From Antedon bifida (lineage: Eukaryota > Echinodermata > Crinoidea > Comatulida > Antedonidae), in NCBI GenBank assembly GCA_963402885.1, contig OY727103.1, forward strand, positions 8,966,501-9,030,500: DNA of 64,000 nt, in the 5' to 3' direction. Below are positions 33,413 through 44,633 of the stretch, one piece after another. The notes beneath the pieces were generated by a model, which saw only the letters and a program-made list of their open reading frames with translations, did not search any database and was not told the origin of the DNA. Numbering within the stretch: position 1 is the first letter of the stretch; every line of letters begins with the position of its first letter. The position numbers and the translations under genes were made by a program.

Positions 33413-34874
33413 ATTCAATTCAATTCAAAATTCTTTAATCATCCCACACGGGGCAATTCAAATAAAAAGGTCTGGATTAAAATGATCTTACAAAATATAC
33501 AAGATATCACAATACACAGTACAAAATAGAAAAAAAAAAAAAAGAGTCAAGGTTCAAGGATTTAAGAGTCGAATAGCCACTGGCAAAAACGAATTCCTTT
33601 TCCGGTTTGTTCTACATGCCGGGCATCGAAAGCGACGCCCATGAGGCATGAGCTCGAAATCACTGAACAAGGCATGGTTAATATTTTTTAGAATAGCTCT
33701 ACTTTTTTCTAGAGTTTGCATGTCACAGAAAGAAGATAAGCTAAGAAGTTGACAACCTATTAATTTAGAACTTAAGTTAACAATTCTTTGTAGAGTTTTT
33801 CTCTTTGACCCTAAGACTAAAAAACCAGCATATAAAGGAAAAAGTTAAAACGTTCTCAATAAAGGAATTATAAAAAACCCTAAGAATTACTTTATCGACA
33901 TTAAAATGGTTCAGCTTCCTTAACAGATAAAGTCTCTGGTGTCCTTTCTTTACTATTGCCTCTGTGTTTAATTCCCAGCCGAGATTGTCCTCAAATATAG
34001 TACCTAGGTATTTAAAGGAATGGACAATATCGACTGGTTCGTCATTTATAATGGATACCCAAGGGTTGCGTCCTTTCTCCTTCCTAAAATCTACAATCAT
34101 CTCCTTGGTTTTGGTCACATTGAGTTCCAAGTAGGAGTTTCCACAAAATTGAATAAAATCATCTAAAGCGGAACCATGGCCGTCCTGTGAATTTTGAAGG
34201 AGAGACAGCAAGACAGTGTCGTCAGCAAATTTAACAAGATTACTATTGTCCTGTTTGCTGCGACAGTCATCCGTGTATATAATATACAGGAGATGAGAGA
34301 GGACGCAACCCTGGGGGGATCCAATACTTGTCATACGTACATTCGAGTGTCTTTGGTTAACTAAGATCCTCTGACATCTGTTCGTAAGAAAACTTATAAT
34401 CCATAATACAAAATCACGTTGAAAACCAAAATTCGAAATTAATTTGTTTCCTAAAATATAAGGGTGCATGGTATTGAAGGCAGAAGAGAAGTCGGCGAAT
34501 AACATTCTGGCGTGAGATCGAGGCAGTTCAAGGTGCTTGTACAATGTGTTTAATAAAAAAAGCTTGGCATCCTCAACACCTCTTCCAGACCTGTATGCAA
34601 ACTGCAGTGGATCGAGTTTAGACTCTACAACAGACGTGATGTAGGTTTTAACTATCTTTTCAAAGATTTTCATAACAAGATGTCAGCGCAATAGGGCGCA
34701 GATCATTCAGTTGTTTTATGACAGTCTGTTTAGGAATAGGTTTTATAATCGATTCTTTCCAAAGATTAGGAACTACACACTGGTTTATAGAGGTCTGGAA
34801 GAGGTACCGAAGGACACCACTGAGCTGATCCGCACACGACTTCAATGTTCTGCCCTCAATACCATCGGGACCAG
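33413..34874 (-). mobile_element. Rex1-like LINE, 5'-truncated
   Basis: A minus-strand element with a 3' tail of (AATTG)-type repeats at the low coordinate, preceded by a TGCCCCGTGTGGGATGATTA segment typical of its 3' end. It holds a reverse transcriptase and lacks the endonuclease. Its 5' side abuts the 8-bp-TSD element at 34883, so the true 5' edge is uncertain. Confidence 0.82.
33540..34870 (-). pseudogene. Rex1-like reverse transcriptase, frameshifted
   Basis: Blocks in order: SSGPDGI and SCADQL (about 34855-34815), NDLRPIALTS, DPLQFAYRSGRGVEDA, MLFADFSSAFNTM (first Asp), SPQGCVLSHLLY, VKFADDTVLL (catalytic FADD), LELNVTKTKEM and FKYLGTIFEDN. The SSAFNT and SPQGCVLS motifs are those of Rex1/Babar elements. 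One frameshift lies near 34665 and another near 33795; after the second, the C-terminal region continues in a different frame (a HGRRFRCPACRTNR Cys-containing segment). Confidence 0.85.
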
Positions 34875-34882
34875 AACTATTA

Positions 34883-36349
34883 GGCGCTAATGCAGTTTCG
34901 TACCCACCCCTTAAAATTACTCAAAATTGTTTCAATACTTCATCTAACCTACTCACGAGTTGTCTACAGCATTCTGCAAGCATAAAATTGTAAAATATCG
35001 ATAACTTTTTATTTATAAATATTTTTAATCAATTGATAATTGAGCACCCTTCAGAAATCCATCGCAAGCTTAGCTTCGCGAAAATCATCGCTAGGCCTGC
35101 CGATAAAAGTACGGAGGCCTCATAGGGCATCGATCAATAGAGGACGCTGTTATGGTCATATTATAATGTCTTTAAAAAATATTCCTCGTGAAACGAACTT
35201 TTAAGTTTTTTCATAAAGAAATATTTTGTGTTTAATTATGTTGTTAATTTTTAGAAATTCTTTTTAATTTGAGTGTTATTGTCTTGTCAAATTATATTTT
35301 TGTGAGGGTCTTTAATGATCAGCTTCGGCTGGATGGACCACCCTCGTAAAATATTGTTGAAATAAATAAAGGAACAGTTGCTTCATTATTAAATGTTATA
35401 TTTTTATTTTATTTTAATAAACACAACAGGAAAGAAGATAAAAAGGAAGAAATGAAAGACATGAAATGATGTTTTCAGTAATTGATGGAAAACATTTTTA
35501 TTATAATTATCATTTTATTACTGTACATTACATTTCAATAAATTATATCTTTCTGTTTTTGTTGCATTTCTTATTTCCATGTATTTGAAGAGGTCTTTCA
35601 TGGGTGAATAACAAATGTTAATTTATATACTTCTATAAAATCTTAAAACAAGGAAACCATTAGTGTTTCTAATATAGTGATAACATTACTAAAACAATTA
35701 ATTTGTCATAAGCTCCTTGTTTATTGTGTTATAACAATGTAGCTCAGGACTGAATGAAGTACTGTAATTCTTTTTATTTCATTTTATTTATTTATTTGAC
35801 CTACAAATCATAATGTAAAATAAACTAAAACAGAGGAAAATTGGTCTGTAGTACTTAAATCTTCAAGTCAGCAGTCCCATACAATTTATCTTCTTTCCTG
35901 TGTGAAATTCTACTATTAAAAATGAAAAACAAATTAAAAACATAACATATGATGATACCCACAATGATGAATAAAATAATTGTATATTATTTCTTTATTA
36001 AAAATACGAAATTCATGTCGGAAATAATGCAAATTATTATTTAGTGCGTGCTTTAAACATTAGTAAATTACGCCCTCTATAGAACGTAACTGTTTACTCT
36101 ATCAAGAGTTAATGTCCTGTGAGGCCTCCGTACTTTTATCGGCAGGCCTAGCGACGATTTTCGCGAAGCTAAGCTGGCGATGTATTTCTGAAGGGTGCTC
36201 AGTATTAATTGATTAAAAATAGTTACAAATAAAAAAAATATCGAATTTTTACAATTTTATGATTGCAGGATTTTGTAGACAACTCGTGAGTAGGTTGGAT
36301 GAAGATTTTGAGTAATTTTAAGGGGTGGGTACGAAACTGCATTAGCGCC
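34883..36349. mobile_element. 1,467-bp non-autonomous DNA transposon, 8-bp TSD
   Basis: A perfect AACTATTA duplication flanks it (34875-34882, 36350-36357). Its long terminal inverted repeats, about 230-240 bp (34883-35122 and 36120-36349), start GGCGCTAATGCAGTTTCGTA. The interior (35123-36119) is AT-rich with no transposase. An 8-bp duplication fits hAT, P or Merlin-type enzymes; inverted repeats this long are unusual for hAT. Confidence 0.92.
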
Positions 36350-36404
36350 AACTATTATTTACATTGGTTTGTGGCTGCCTATACAGTATTATATTATTAA
36401 CATT

Positions 36405-36425
36405 CTAGGCCTAGGCCTAGGCCTA
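36405..36425. repeat. (CTAGGC)n short tandem repeat
   Basis: Three and a half CTAGGC units, followed by an ATT run. Confidence 0.9.
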
Positions 36426-36524
36426 TTATTATTATTACACCCAATAATAATAATGCTCTTACCGTTACTAAAACTATGAGGTTCAGTACTACTATTAATA
36501 TTTATTATTATATTTACAGTGCGC

Positions 36525-36681
36525 CAGTAAGGCAAAAGGCACACCACAATAAAGACGACCGGACACGTAAGACTCAAGTAGAACAAGATCTTTATTCGTC
36601 AAAACCAAATATCACAATAACATAACAACCAGCGGCCATGATATATATGAGTCAACCCAGATAGGGGGCGCTAGACTGGCG
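36525..36681 (-). repeat. 3' LTR (157 bp)
   Basis: Starts CAGTAAGGCAAAAGG and ends CTAGACTGGCG on the plus strand. Read on the element strand it includes an AATAAA signal. Confidence 0.9.
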
Positions 36682-36793
36682 TAATCATTTTTTTTTCTCT
36701 TCTCATAAAACACAAAAACAAAACAAAGCAAGCAAAGGCACTCAAAATCTAAATTGAATGGTCGAAACTTAACTATATAATACGTATGAAACA

Positions 36794-39700
36794 TTATAAA
36801 TCAAGAACGTAGTCAGAGAGATGACTAGGAAATCTGCGTGAACGTGTGGATGTGCGATGAGACAACTGTGCTGGAACTTCCATTGGTGATTCTTCCGGGG
36901 TCTGTATGGATGATGACTTGTCGTTCACCTCATTAGGAGAGGCTGAAAGAGTTGACGGTACCTCAGGTGGAGGAAATGGAGACGGATCAACTGTGAAATC
37001 AGGTTCTTCATCACAGGTGTCGCAGTGGCGTTGTGAGGTTGGTGTGGGAGAATGATGAACGTCAGTCGGTACAGTAAAACACTCTGATTTCTTTACACGA
37101 TAAGTAGCGCTTCTCAATTGTGAGTGCGTAAACTTTCGGACGTTGTACCACTTGCCATCTACAGAAACAACGAGATAGCGAGCGATATCGTGCACAGGTC
37201 TTGCGACGATCTGTCCACAGGTAGACTAAATCACCAACCGCAATAGAAACGTCAGGTGCTGCACACGCGACGGGTGCCTTAGACTTTTCGCTGTGCGCGT
37301 GATTAGAGGCTCTGAGGTGCTGTTGGCTGATAATCAACTTGCGGTCAGAAATAGGGATTTGGTCATGAGTGAACTGATCTCGCTGTGTCCACATTTCGCG
37401 AGACGACAATCCTCGTGTTCGGATACGGGAGTTAAGACGAGATGTGGCGACAGCAAGCACTGTCGGTGAGATGGGACCACCACCAGGCTCTTGCCGAAGT
37501 AACTCTTCTGACAATTCGCGTACAGCTTTCTCTCCAACCGGGTTTTTGTTGATGTTCTTAACTCTGCCAATTTCGATCGAAATCCTATGTTTTTGTAAGA
37601 CGGGATCGTGGACGAGTGCCATGAAGCCCGGGGCAGGGTCTGTGCGGATGGTTGCTGAGGGACCCTCCACGGGGCACCCTCCACGGGGCACCCTCCACGG
37701 GGCACATGCCAATGCATAAGCGAATTAAGGTATCACGGAGAGTATCGTGCTTCTCATCGGTGATTAAACACGAAAGGGTGTAAGACGTCACCGTCTCTCT
37801 GACAACAAGAATAAGTTGACGCTCGCGTTTTAGGACATCGGCGGCAAAGGTGACTCCGAGCTTCGACGGAGGATCATCAGTGGACTGTTCAATTGCAGTG
37901 GTGGGTACAGTACGGATCGAGGCACAGTGATGACACGATTCTGACACCTGTTCGATGGTTTTGTCCAAGTCAAGCGCAAAGAAGTGGCGGCGAACGGATA
38001 ACTTAAGTTGGTGACTAGTTGGGTGATCTAGCCGGACGTGAAGTGATGTCAGCAGTCCGTTTAATACGGGGCGAGGGACAATGATACATTCATGCTTAAG
38101 TGAGAGTGGTTCAGTGCGGTTGACTACAAGGAGACCATCTCTTCCAATGGAACAACAGTTAAGGTACCGTTTAATGTCCCTGACACAGGGACATTGGTTA
38201 ACTTTTTAGATTGACGCGTTCCTTGAATAAGATGAGCTTTTACACGCCGAAGGTCTGGACACTCGGATTGGATGGCTAGCCAAGCTGGCCGACTGGTGAA
38301 CGGGAGTTTGGCGTCTCCAGTAATGAAATCACGTATCGATGAACGTAGTACCGTTGACTCTATCGCGCCGTTGACAAATGAGCAAACCTGACAGTTGTCA
38401 ACTGAGCATGGTGGAGCGTTGCGACTAGCAAAGTCGGATGGGACGTTGGCTGAGCCTGCCAGGTGCCGAATAGAAATCTGGTACCTGCTAGCGGTGGACA
38501 GGAATGTGGACACACGGGGACTGACTGAGAATTCTCCCCTGCATAGCTTTTCAAGCGCTTGGACGCATGGCTTACTGTCAGTTAGGACAAATGTGTTATG
38601 TCGAGACTGGATAATAAAAGGACTAAAATGTTTAACGGCTGCCGCGATAGCCAAAGCTTCGATCTCGCAGGGTAGCCATGTGACCTGACGTGCACGGAGT
38701 TTGGCATCGCACCAATGTATTGTTTCTTTGGACTGTAAGCCGGCTATGGCTTCTTCCAGTGGAGCGATGAGAGATGCGCACTGAGGTAAAACGCGTGCTA
38801 ACACCTTATATGCCCCGATAAAAGAGCGTAAACCTCTTACCGTCGGTGGTGGAGTGCATGCCTTTAACGTTGAAATACGATGAGTATTTGCGCGAATAGA
38901 ACCTAGGGACCAGGTCCACCCAAGAATGGTTGTAGTTTGTGGACAAATCACCGTTTTGCTAGCAGACAATAGCAGACCACACTTGTAAATGCATTGGAGT
39001 AGACGCCGCCAATTGTAAATTAACTCCTCTAAACTGTCCCCTCCACAATAAAGGTCATCCGCAAGCTTTGCTACTACTCCCTCCTTAATCAAATCCCCCA
39101 GTACCCGACAAGTCAGCTCTTCGAGGGCGGTCTCTGAACCAGGCATACCCATGGCACACCGGGCATAAACTCTCACACCTCGAAATGGTGTGGCAACGCC
39201 ACAGTACTTCATAGAAGCTTGAGACAAAGGAATCTGGTAAAAGGCCTTTGTGAGGTCAGTAGTGATTAAGTGCTTCCATTTTGCGATGTTACGTAGAACG
39301 GAGTTGACATCCGGCATAAGGGAGGGTTGGGGTTTCGCATATCGTCCGACCTCGGCGAATGCTGTAACCAGACGGTAACCACCACTCTCTTTTTTTGACA
39401 AGGAAAGATGGGTTAAGATATTCGACTTGGACACCGACGTCCTCGGGGCGAACAAATACTCCCACTTCCTCAAGCTCATCAAATTTGTCCTGTAGCTCAA
39501 CCAGTTTATCTCTGGAGTACTGAGGAACTCGACCTTTCCTCTGAGGAGGCTGTACAGGTCCCATGTTAACAACAGCCTGGAATGGGCCAACAGAGCCGTT
39601 GTAGGCTTTAATCATAGGATCGAAAACAACATCGTATTCAGTAAGAATGGATTGGAATTGGGATTTCACATTCTGTGGGAGGATATGGTCTGGATCTAGC

Positions 39701-40788
39701 TTGACATAATCAGAAAACGCGAAAAAGGAAGGAGGCTTACAGGGCTTAGATGGCGACTTTTGGGGAATAGCATTTTCGGTTGACAATGGCACAAAGGTGG
39801 GTCGGACTTGGCAAAAATGTTCGTGTCGTTTGATGACCTGAGGTGTGTCGGTGGAGTTTGGGATACGTACCCTTCCCGCAACACTAGAGACCAAGTCAAA
39901 CTTTGGCCAGGTTCGAGGAAACGTACCCTTACTATGTGGTTCGAGAGCAAACACGTCATCTTGTTGGATGAAGTCAGACGGAATGGCTACCTCGATAAAT
40001 TTTCCCGGCCATATAGTGGTCTCCCCTTTAGGAGCACGAAGCACACAAGCACGGCGAACCGTGTTATGGTGAAGGCCCTGTACCTGGGAACCATAGATGT
40101 ACGTGGTACCGTCACCCAATTTAATTTCCCGCTTCGCGGGTCGGAGGGCGATATCATTTAGCTCCATAAAAGGAGTTCCGGCAAGAATGTCGACATCGAG
40201 ACCCTCAAATTTGAATTCCCTGTCGTCCCTTGTGAGAATAATTGTGGTTTCGCCTACGACCGAAAGTGGGGAAGATCCGTCAGCCTGATGGGCAGACTGA
40301 GAGCTACTTTTAATGGTGGCGCCAAGGGCAGTGGCAGCAGTAAAGGCTATCATGTTTCCCGTAGCCCCACTGTCGAGTGTGATTCTGGCTGTGTGGTGTT
40401 GGTGAAATGTGTCAAGGTATGGGGACTGGCGAACTTGGACTCGTAAAGCTGTCGACGGTGCACTATTATCACCAGGCTCATCCGAGGTGTTATCATCATC
40501 GATGATGCCAACGATTTGTCGGGCTTTAGCCATGTATTTCCTGTCTGACTCGGTCAAATGAGGGCATTCACTGAGGAAATGCTTGTCGTCCGATCGGCCG
40601 CTCTGTTTACAGATAGGACAGGACTTGTGTTGGGAAAACTGTGGTCGGGAGAATGACTGCCAAGGATTGGAATTTCGGCGTGAATCAGTGGAGCGGGGTG
40701 TGAAAGCTGAAGGAGAGCGAAATGTGGATGACCGAAAAACACGCGCATCATCCGCAGTTCGTAACTCTTCTAAGAGAGAGTCTAAAGC
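36794..40788 (-). pseudogene. Retrotransposon Pol, multiply frameshifted
   Basis: From high to low coordinate: zinc knuckle near 40600; aspartic protease (ITLDSGATGNMI, about 40385); reverse transcriptase ([29 protein letters not shown] with the first Asp, [12 protein letters not shown] with the catalytic DD, about 39070); RNase H-like region ([14 protein letters not shown], about 38580); integrase zinc region (SCHHC, about 37930) and core; and a C-terminal domain with GDLVYLW. Breaks: a frameshift at an A7 run near 39393 just upstream of the first catalytic block, a 28-bp tandem expansion in the integrase core near 37660-37708, and another shift near 37190. The final frame ends in a Pro/Ser-rich tail at 36794. 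Confidence 0.87.
37664..37708. repeat. 14-bp unit in three tandem copies
   Basis: Plus-strand unit CCCTCCACGGGGCA in three near-perfect copies inside the integrase region. Two extra copies add 28 bp, which shifts the frame by one. Confidence 0.92.
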
Positions 40789-41271
40789 CTAAGAAATCTC
40801 CGGTTTCACTGACGCTAGAGTTCGAGTGCGGAGCTCAGTACCATACCTTTGCTTAACTAACTTAGGAAGGCCTTTGTGGATGAGAGAGAGCCAAGTAAGA
40901 ACTACCAAATTTTCCAATGAGGGTGAAAGTTCTTCGTCCTCCTGTATTTGGGCATCATGGTGGGAAATGCCCCCGTCTTGACGTAGTAAATTATCATGGA
41001 CGAAAGCAACTAAGCGCTGATAGAGATCTTCCGGCCTTTCATTATCTTGTAAATGTATATCAGCAAAATCTACCTCCTCATTGTCGTCAGTTAAGCCGCG
41101 AAGGGGGGATGCCCTGGTTTTGGGACGCCAAACAGAACCATCTAGGAGAAATGGGGCAAAATTTGCATCAAGTGAGAGTGTGTAGATAAGGTTTTGCTTC
41201 CAGTTTTCGAATGTATTTATAGTTTCATTCTTGGTTAAGCACCATTGCTTGGGTGCTCTAGTACCGGCCAT
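40789..41271 (-). pseudogene. Retrotransposon Gag (N-terminal part)
   Basis: Met at 41271 in a CCATGG context. 160 residues with a [18 protein letters not shown] capsid-like start and a [10 protein letters not shown] segment. It ends at an in-frame TAG (40791-40789). The same frame continues after the TAG with a zinc knuckle (CPIC, then His and Cys) and protease, so the stop either separates Gag from Pol or is a nonsense mutation. Confidence 0.75.
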
Positions 41272-41472
41272 GGTAAGAAATATATACAGAAGTCTAGGTG
41301 TTGTCAGTTGCACGTGTGAAGCAACAGCCGATCGGCGCCTGTGAAAGCGTAGAGTATGTGATGATATGCTAGCTCGATTTGTTGGGCTAGGCCTACAAGA
41401 TTGGGTAGGCTACTCACCAGTACTAGTCGAATAATGGTGGGTGGGCTCGTAATCGTATAGCTGCCACCACGT

Positions 41473-41627
41473 CAGTAAGGCAAAAGGCACACCACAATAA
41501 AGACGACCGGACACGTAAGACTCAAGTAGAATAAGATCTTTATTCGTCAAAACCAAATATCACAATAACATAACAACCAGCCGCCATGATATATGAGTCA
41601 ACCCAGATAGGGGGCGCTAGACTGGCG
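41473..41627 (-). repeat. 5' LTR (155 bp)
   Basis: Near-identical to 36525-36681; lacks one TA of the TATATATA run. Confidence 0.9.
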
Positions 41628-42049
41628 GTGAGTATAGTATAGTAATGTATAAATCACTCGTGAAAAAAAGCTGCTCACGTTTTGTCTTGTGGTTGTTGTC
41701 ACGCATCGGTGGCTTACCGAAGAGTCGATTGAGTCCGAAACGAACCGATGGAGGAACTCTCGTACGGAAAAAAAATCGCGATCCGGTCCACTGCTACTTC
41801 CTGGAAATCTGTTGTTATTGTTTCTAGGTGACGTCATACTTTTTCGTAGCAATGATGTGTATACGTGATCGAGATATACAGCCCCTTCGTCGCGGTTGAT
41901 TGCGTTAGCCCTCTCTTTCTGATTTGGATTGCCTCTATGATTCTACGCTTGAATGGGTTAGATTTATTTATTACCTACAACAATCCTACAAAATGCGCTT
42001 ATTCACGGATAATGAATATTCATGTTTCTTTTGTGACGTTTCATGATGG

Positions 42050-43857
42050 GTCTCCAGCTTATGCACTGTTGGCCATACAGAGAAAATACATACTAGAAAG
42101 AGGCGAAAAAATGAAAAGAAAAACACATGGTTGGTTGGACAAAATAAAAAAAAAACTTAACAATAATGTATTCTGCATTGCATTCAAAATATCATTTATA
42201 CACTAGCATAGATTAAAAAAAATCGGTAGAAGCTAAAACAACTTACATATAATTTCGAGACACTCCAACAGTATAATCATGGCTACGTTGACTAAACCCA
42301 TACATATCTTAGGCTTTCTTCTTCATAACCGTAGCTTTTATTAAAGTGTATAACTAATTGTGTTTGTGAACTTGGAGGTTTCATTTGAAATAAAGAGGTT
42401 TCGCATGACTACCACACAAACGGAAATGAATTGATTTTTAGTTGAATATATACTTATACTTATACTTAAATATATATCACTGTACCAGCCAAACTAAAAT
42501 ATACATCTTTTCTTAAAGGTGTGAGCCAATAATTATATTTCTTACATTGTATCACCATGTCAACTAATGTTGATGATAAATAAATGCTCAACGTAAAATG
42601 TAGCAATATAAACTGATTTACAATAAATAGAATACAGGTACTTTGATCATTTGTCTTGTTTCAGTGTTAGGGAATTTCTCTGCAATCATTATATTATTCA
42701 CTTTTCTGTATTTAACAAATAAGCAATAACATATAAACGTAAAGAGGATTGGAGGATAGAGGCCGATATACACTGTGACCATAACAACATCGTTATTCGC
42801 GATTATAAAAAAAGCAACAAGCATCACGTCATCTCCGCATGTATGTTAAATTGACTCGATAACACCCTCTATAGTTTATTTTTTAGCATGATTGAAAACA
42901 AAAAATGCTGCCGAATGAGAGCACGCGTACCCGGTAGTGTTGCTAATGGAATTCGAACCCCATAGTCGGCTCAACAGAAAACGTTTGCTTAGCGAATTTT
43001 AGTTAGCTCAATTCTTACGTCACGCATTATGGATATGACTAATGAATATTCATGTTTATTTTGTGACGTTTCATGATGGGTCCCTAGCTTATATAGCTGC
43101 CTGGAAGCCACTAAGTAAACCAACCCTGAAGTGTCAGGAAAATTATATGTTATCACAAAAAGTACCTATAATTTGTGAAAGTAACGAATTAGTTTTATTT
43201 TAGATGGTGTGCACGAAAAACAAACAAGCAAACTTTACATTATAGACTCTATTAAAAGTAAACCCAAAAGCTAAAATAAATGGAATATATTATTCCCTGA
43301 ATGAATTAAGTATTGGTCCCGATAACTGTAGAACTTCACATTGATTGAAAATAAATAAGCTTGACTACGGCATTGTCACAATGATATAAATACACTGTTG
43401 GCCAAACAGAGGAAATACATACCAACAAGAGGCGAGAAATGAATACAAAATAGTGAACAAAATCCAATACAACAAATGTAATTTATACTATAGCATACAT
43501 GTAGGGTAAAACTAACCAGTAGAAACAGTAGAAGCTAAACAACTTACATATAATTCCACGACACTCCAACAGTATAATGGCTACATTACTAAACCCATAC
43601 ATATTTAGGCTTTTATCTGTATAACCGTAGCTTGTTGTTCAAACAATAAAGTGTAGGACTATTGTGATTGAAACTCGGTTTCGCATGACTACCAAACAGA
43701 CGGAAATGAATAAATAATTAGTTGAATACAGACTTTGAGTTAATATCTATCATTGCATTGACTACTATCATACATATATTTATAGAACTAGAGTTGAAAT
43801 TATCATGTTGACGAATTATATATCATGTACTACCAATAAAGATCTAGACTATGTGAA
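42050..43857 (+). repeat. Array of the 1.4-1.8 kb repeat, right block
   Basis: Same anchors and orientation as the left block: the GGCTACGTTGACTAAACCCA variant (42280), GGTTTCGCATGACTACCACA (42397), GTGTGAGCCAATAATTATAT (42520), AATGCTGCCGAATGAGAGCA (42904), CTATAATTTGTGAAAGTAAC (43168) and GGTTTCGCATGACTACCAAA (43677). It ends at about 43857, where the fold-back element begins. Confidence 0.85.
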
Positions 43858-44633
43858 AACGACCATCGCTCACAAATTTGATAACGCCCACAAAGGTAAA
43901 CAAAATAGAGAATTTTTCGCCCACAAATTTAGAAAAAAAAAACAAATTTAGTGCTATGACTTAAGCAATTTTGATCGAGTTAATCATGATTGTATTGAGT
44001 TGTTGTGTGTTCACGATACGTCTGTTAGGGTCGTCGTCAACGCGTTGGATTATTACCATTTCTGTTCGTACGCGCGATATGTGCATGCTAACTTGTTGGT
44101 TTAATATACGTAATAGTTCAAGACGATATTTGTTAATTGCTAACATGCAAATATCGCGCGCACAAGCAGCAAAAGTAATAATCCAACGCGTTAACGACGA
44201 CCCTAACAGACGTATCATGAAAACACAAGTATTGAAACAAGTCAATACAATGTATATAAATACATTAATATTAACTCGATCAAAATGGTTTGGGCCTAGC
44301 ACTAAATTTTATTTGTATTTTTTTTTACATTTGTGGGAGAAAATGTCTCTCTTTTTTTTCACATTTGTGGGCGCTGTTTCACATTTGTGGGTGATGCGTT
44401 TTTACATTTGTGCTTGTTTTTACATTTGTGGGTGATGCGTTTTCACATTTGTGGTTGTTTTCACATTTGTGGGTGATGCGTTTACACATTTGTGGTTGTT
44501 TTCACATTTGTGGGTGATAAGTTTTCACATTTGTGGTTGTTTTCACATTTGTGGTTGTTTTCACATTTGTGGGTGATACGTTTTCACATTTGTGGTTGTT
44601 TTCACATTTGTGGTTGTTTTCACATTTGTGGAT
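43858..44633. mobile_element. Fold-back element with an expanded repeat arm
   Basis: An imperfect palindrome runs from about 43868 to 44385 with its centre near 44128. Arm words such as AATTTAGTGCTA, TTTTGATCGAGTTAAT, CGTCTGTTAGGGTCGTCGT and CAACGCGTTGGATTATTAC recur inverted. The left arm ends with about three CCACAAA-type units; the right arm continues into about fifteen units of the complementary word. Composition of short tandem repeats in long inverted arms recalls fold-back elements (Drosophila FB, sea urchin TU). No transposase is present. Confidence 0.78.
44327..44633. repeat. 18/23-bp tandem repeat array
   Basis: About fifteen CACATTTGTG units alternating two spacers: CACATTTGTGGTTGTTTT (18 bp) and CACATTTGTGGGTGATGCG with TTTT (23 bp). 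A long frame across it is a by-product of the repeat. Confidence 0.95.

Larger units (their letters stand above)
36525..41627 (-). mobile_element. LTR retrotransposon, Ty3/Gypsy-like, recently inserted but broken
   Basis: Direct LTRs flank a minus-strand gag-pol with the order Gag, zinc knuckle, protease, reverse transcriptase, RNase H, integrase. That order, with integrase last, is Ty3/Gypsy-like. The LTRs differ by only two substitutions and one TA indel. An A-rich purine tract with GAAGAGAAAAA precedes the 3' LTR on the coding strand. No certain target duplication is visible. It lies inside the TIR-bounded region 32142-41792. Confidence 0.9.
32142..41792. mobile_element. TIR-bounded composite region
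   Basis: About 100-120 bp at 32142-32260 recur inverted at 41696-41792. Shared words include ATCCGGTCC, TCGTACGGAAAAAAA/TTTTTTTCCGTACGA, GGAACTCTCGTACGG, AACGAACCGATGG and GTTGTCACGCATC. This suggests a DNA transposon whose interior now carries four later insertions: the elements at 32660, 33413, 34883 and 36525. The array resumes outside, at about 42050. No target duplication or transposase was identified. Confidence 0.7.

Noticed and set aside
37334-37719. Alternative frames rich in Trp-Arg-Val-Pro-Arg-Gly
   Set aside because: Produced by the 14-bp triplication and its flanks, not separate genes.
43961-44435. Overlapping genes on both strands at 43961-44302 and 43971-44435
   Set aside because: The two frames resemble each other because the DNA is a palindrome; there is no independent evidence for coding.
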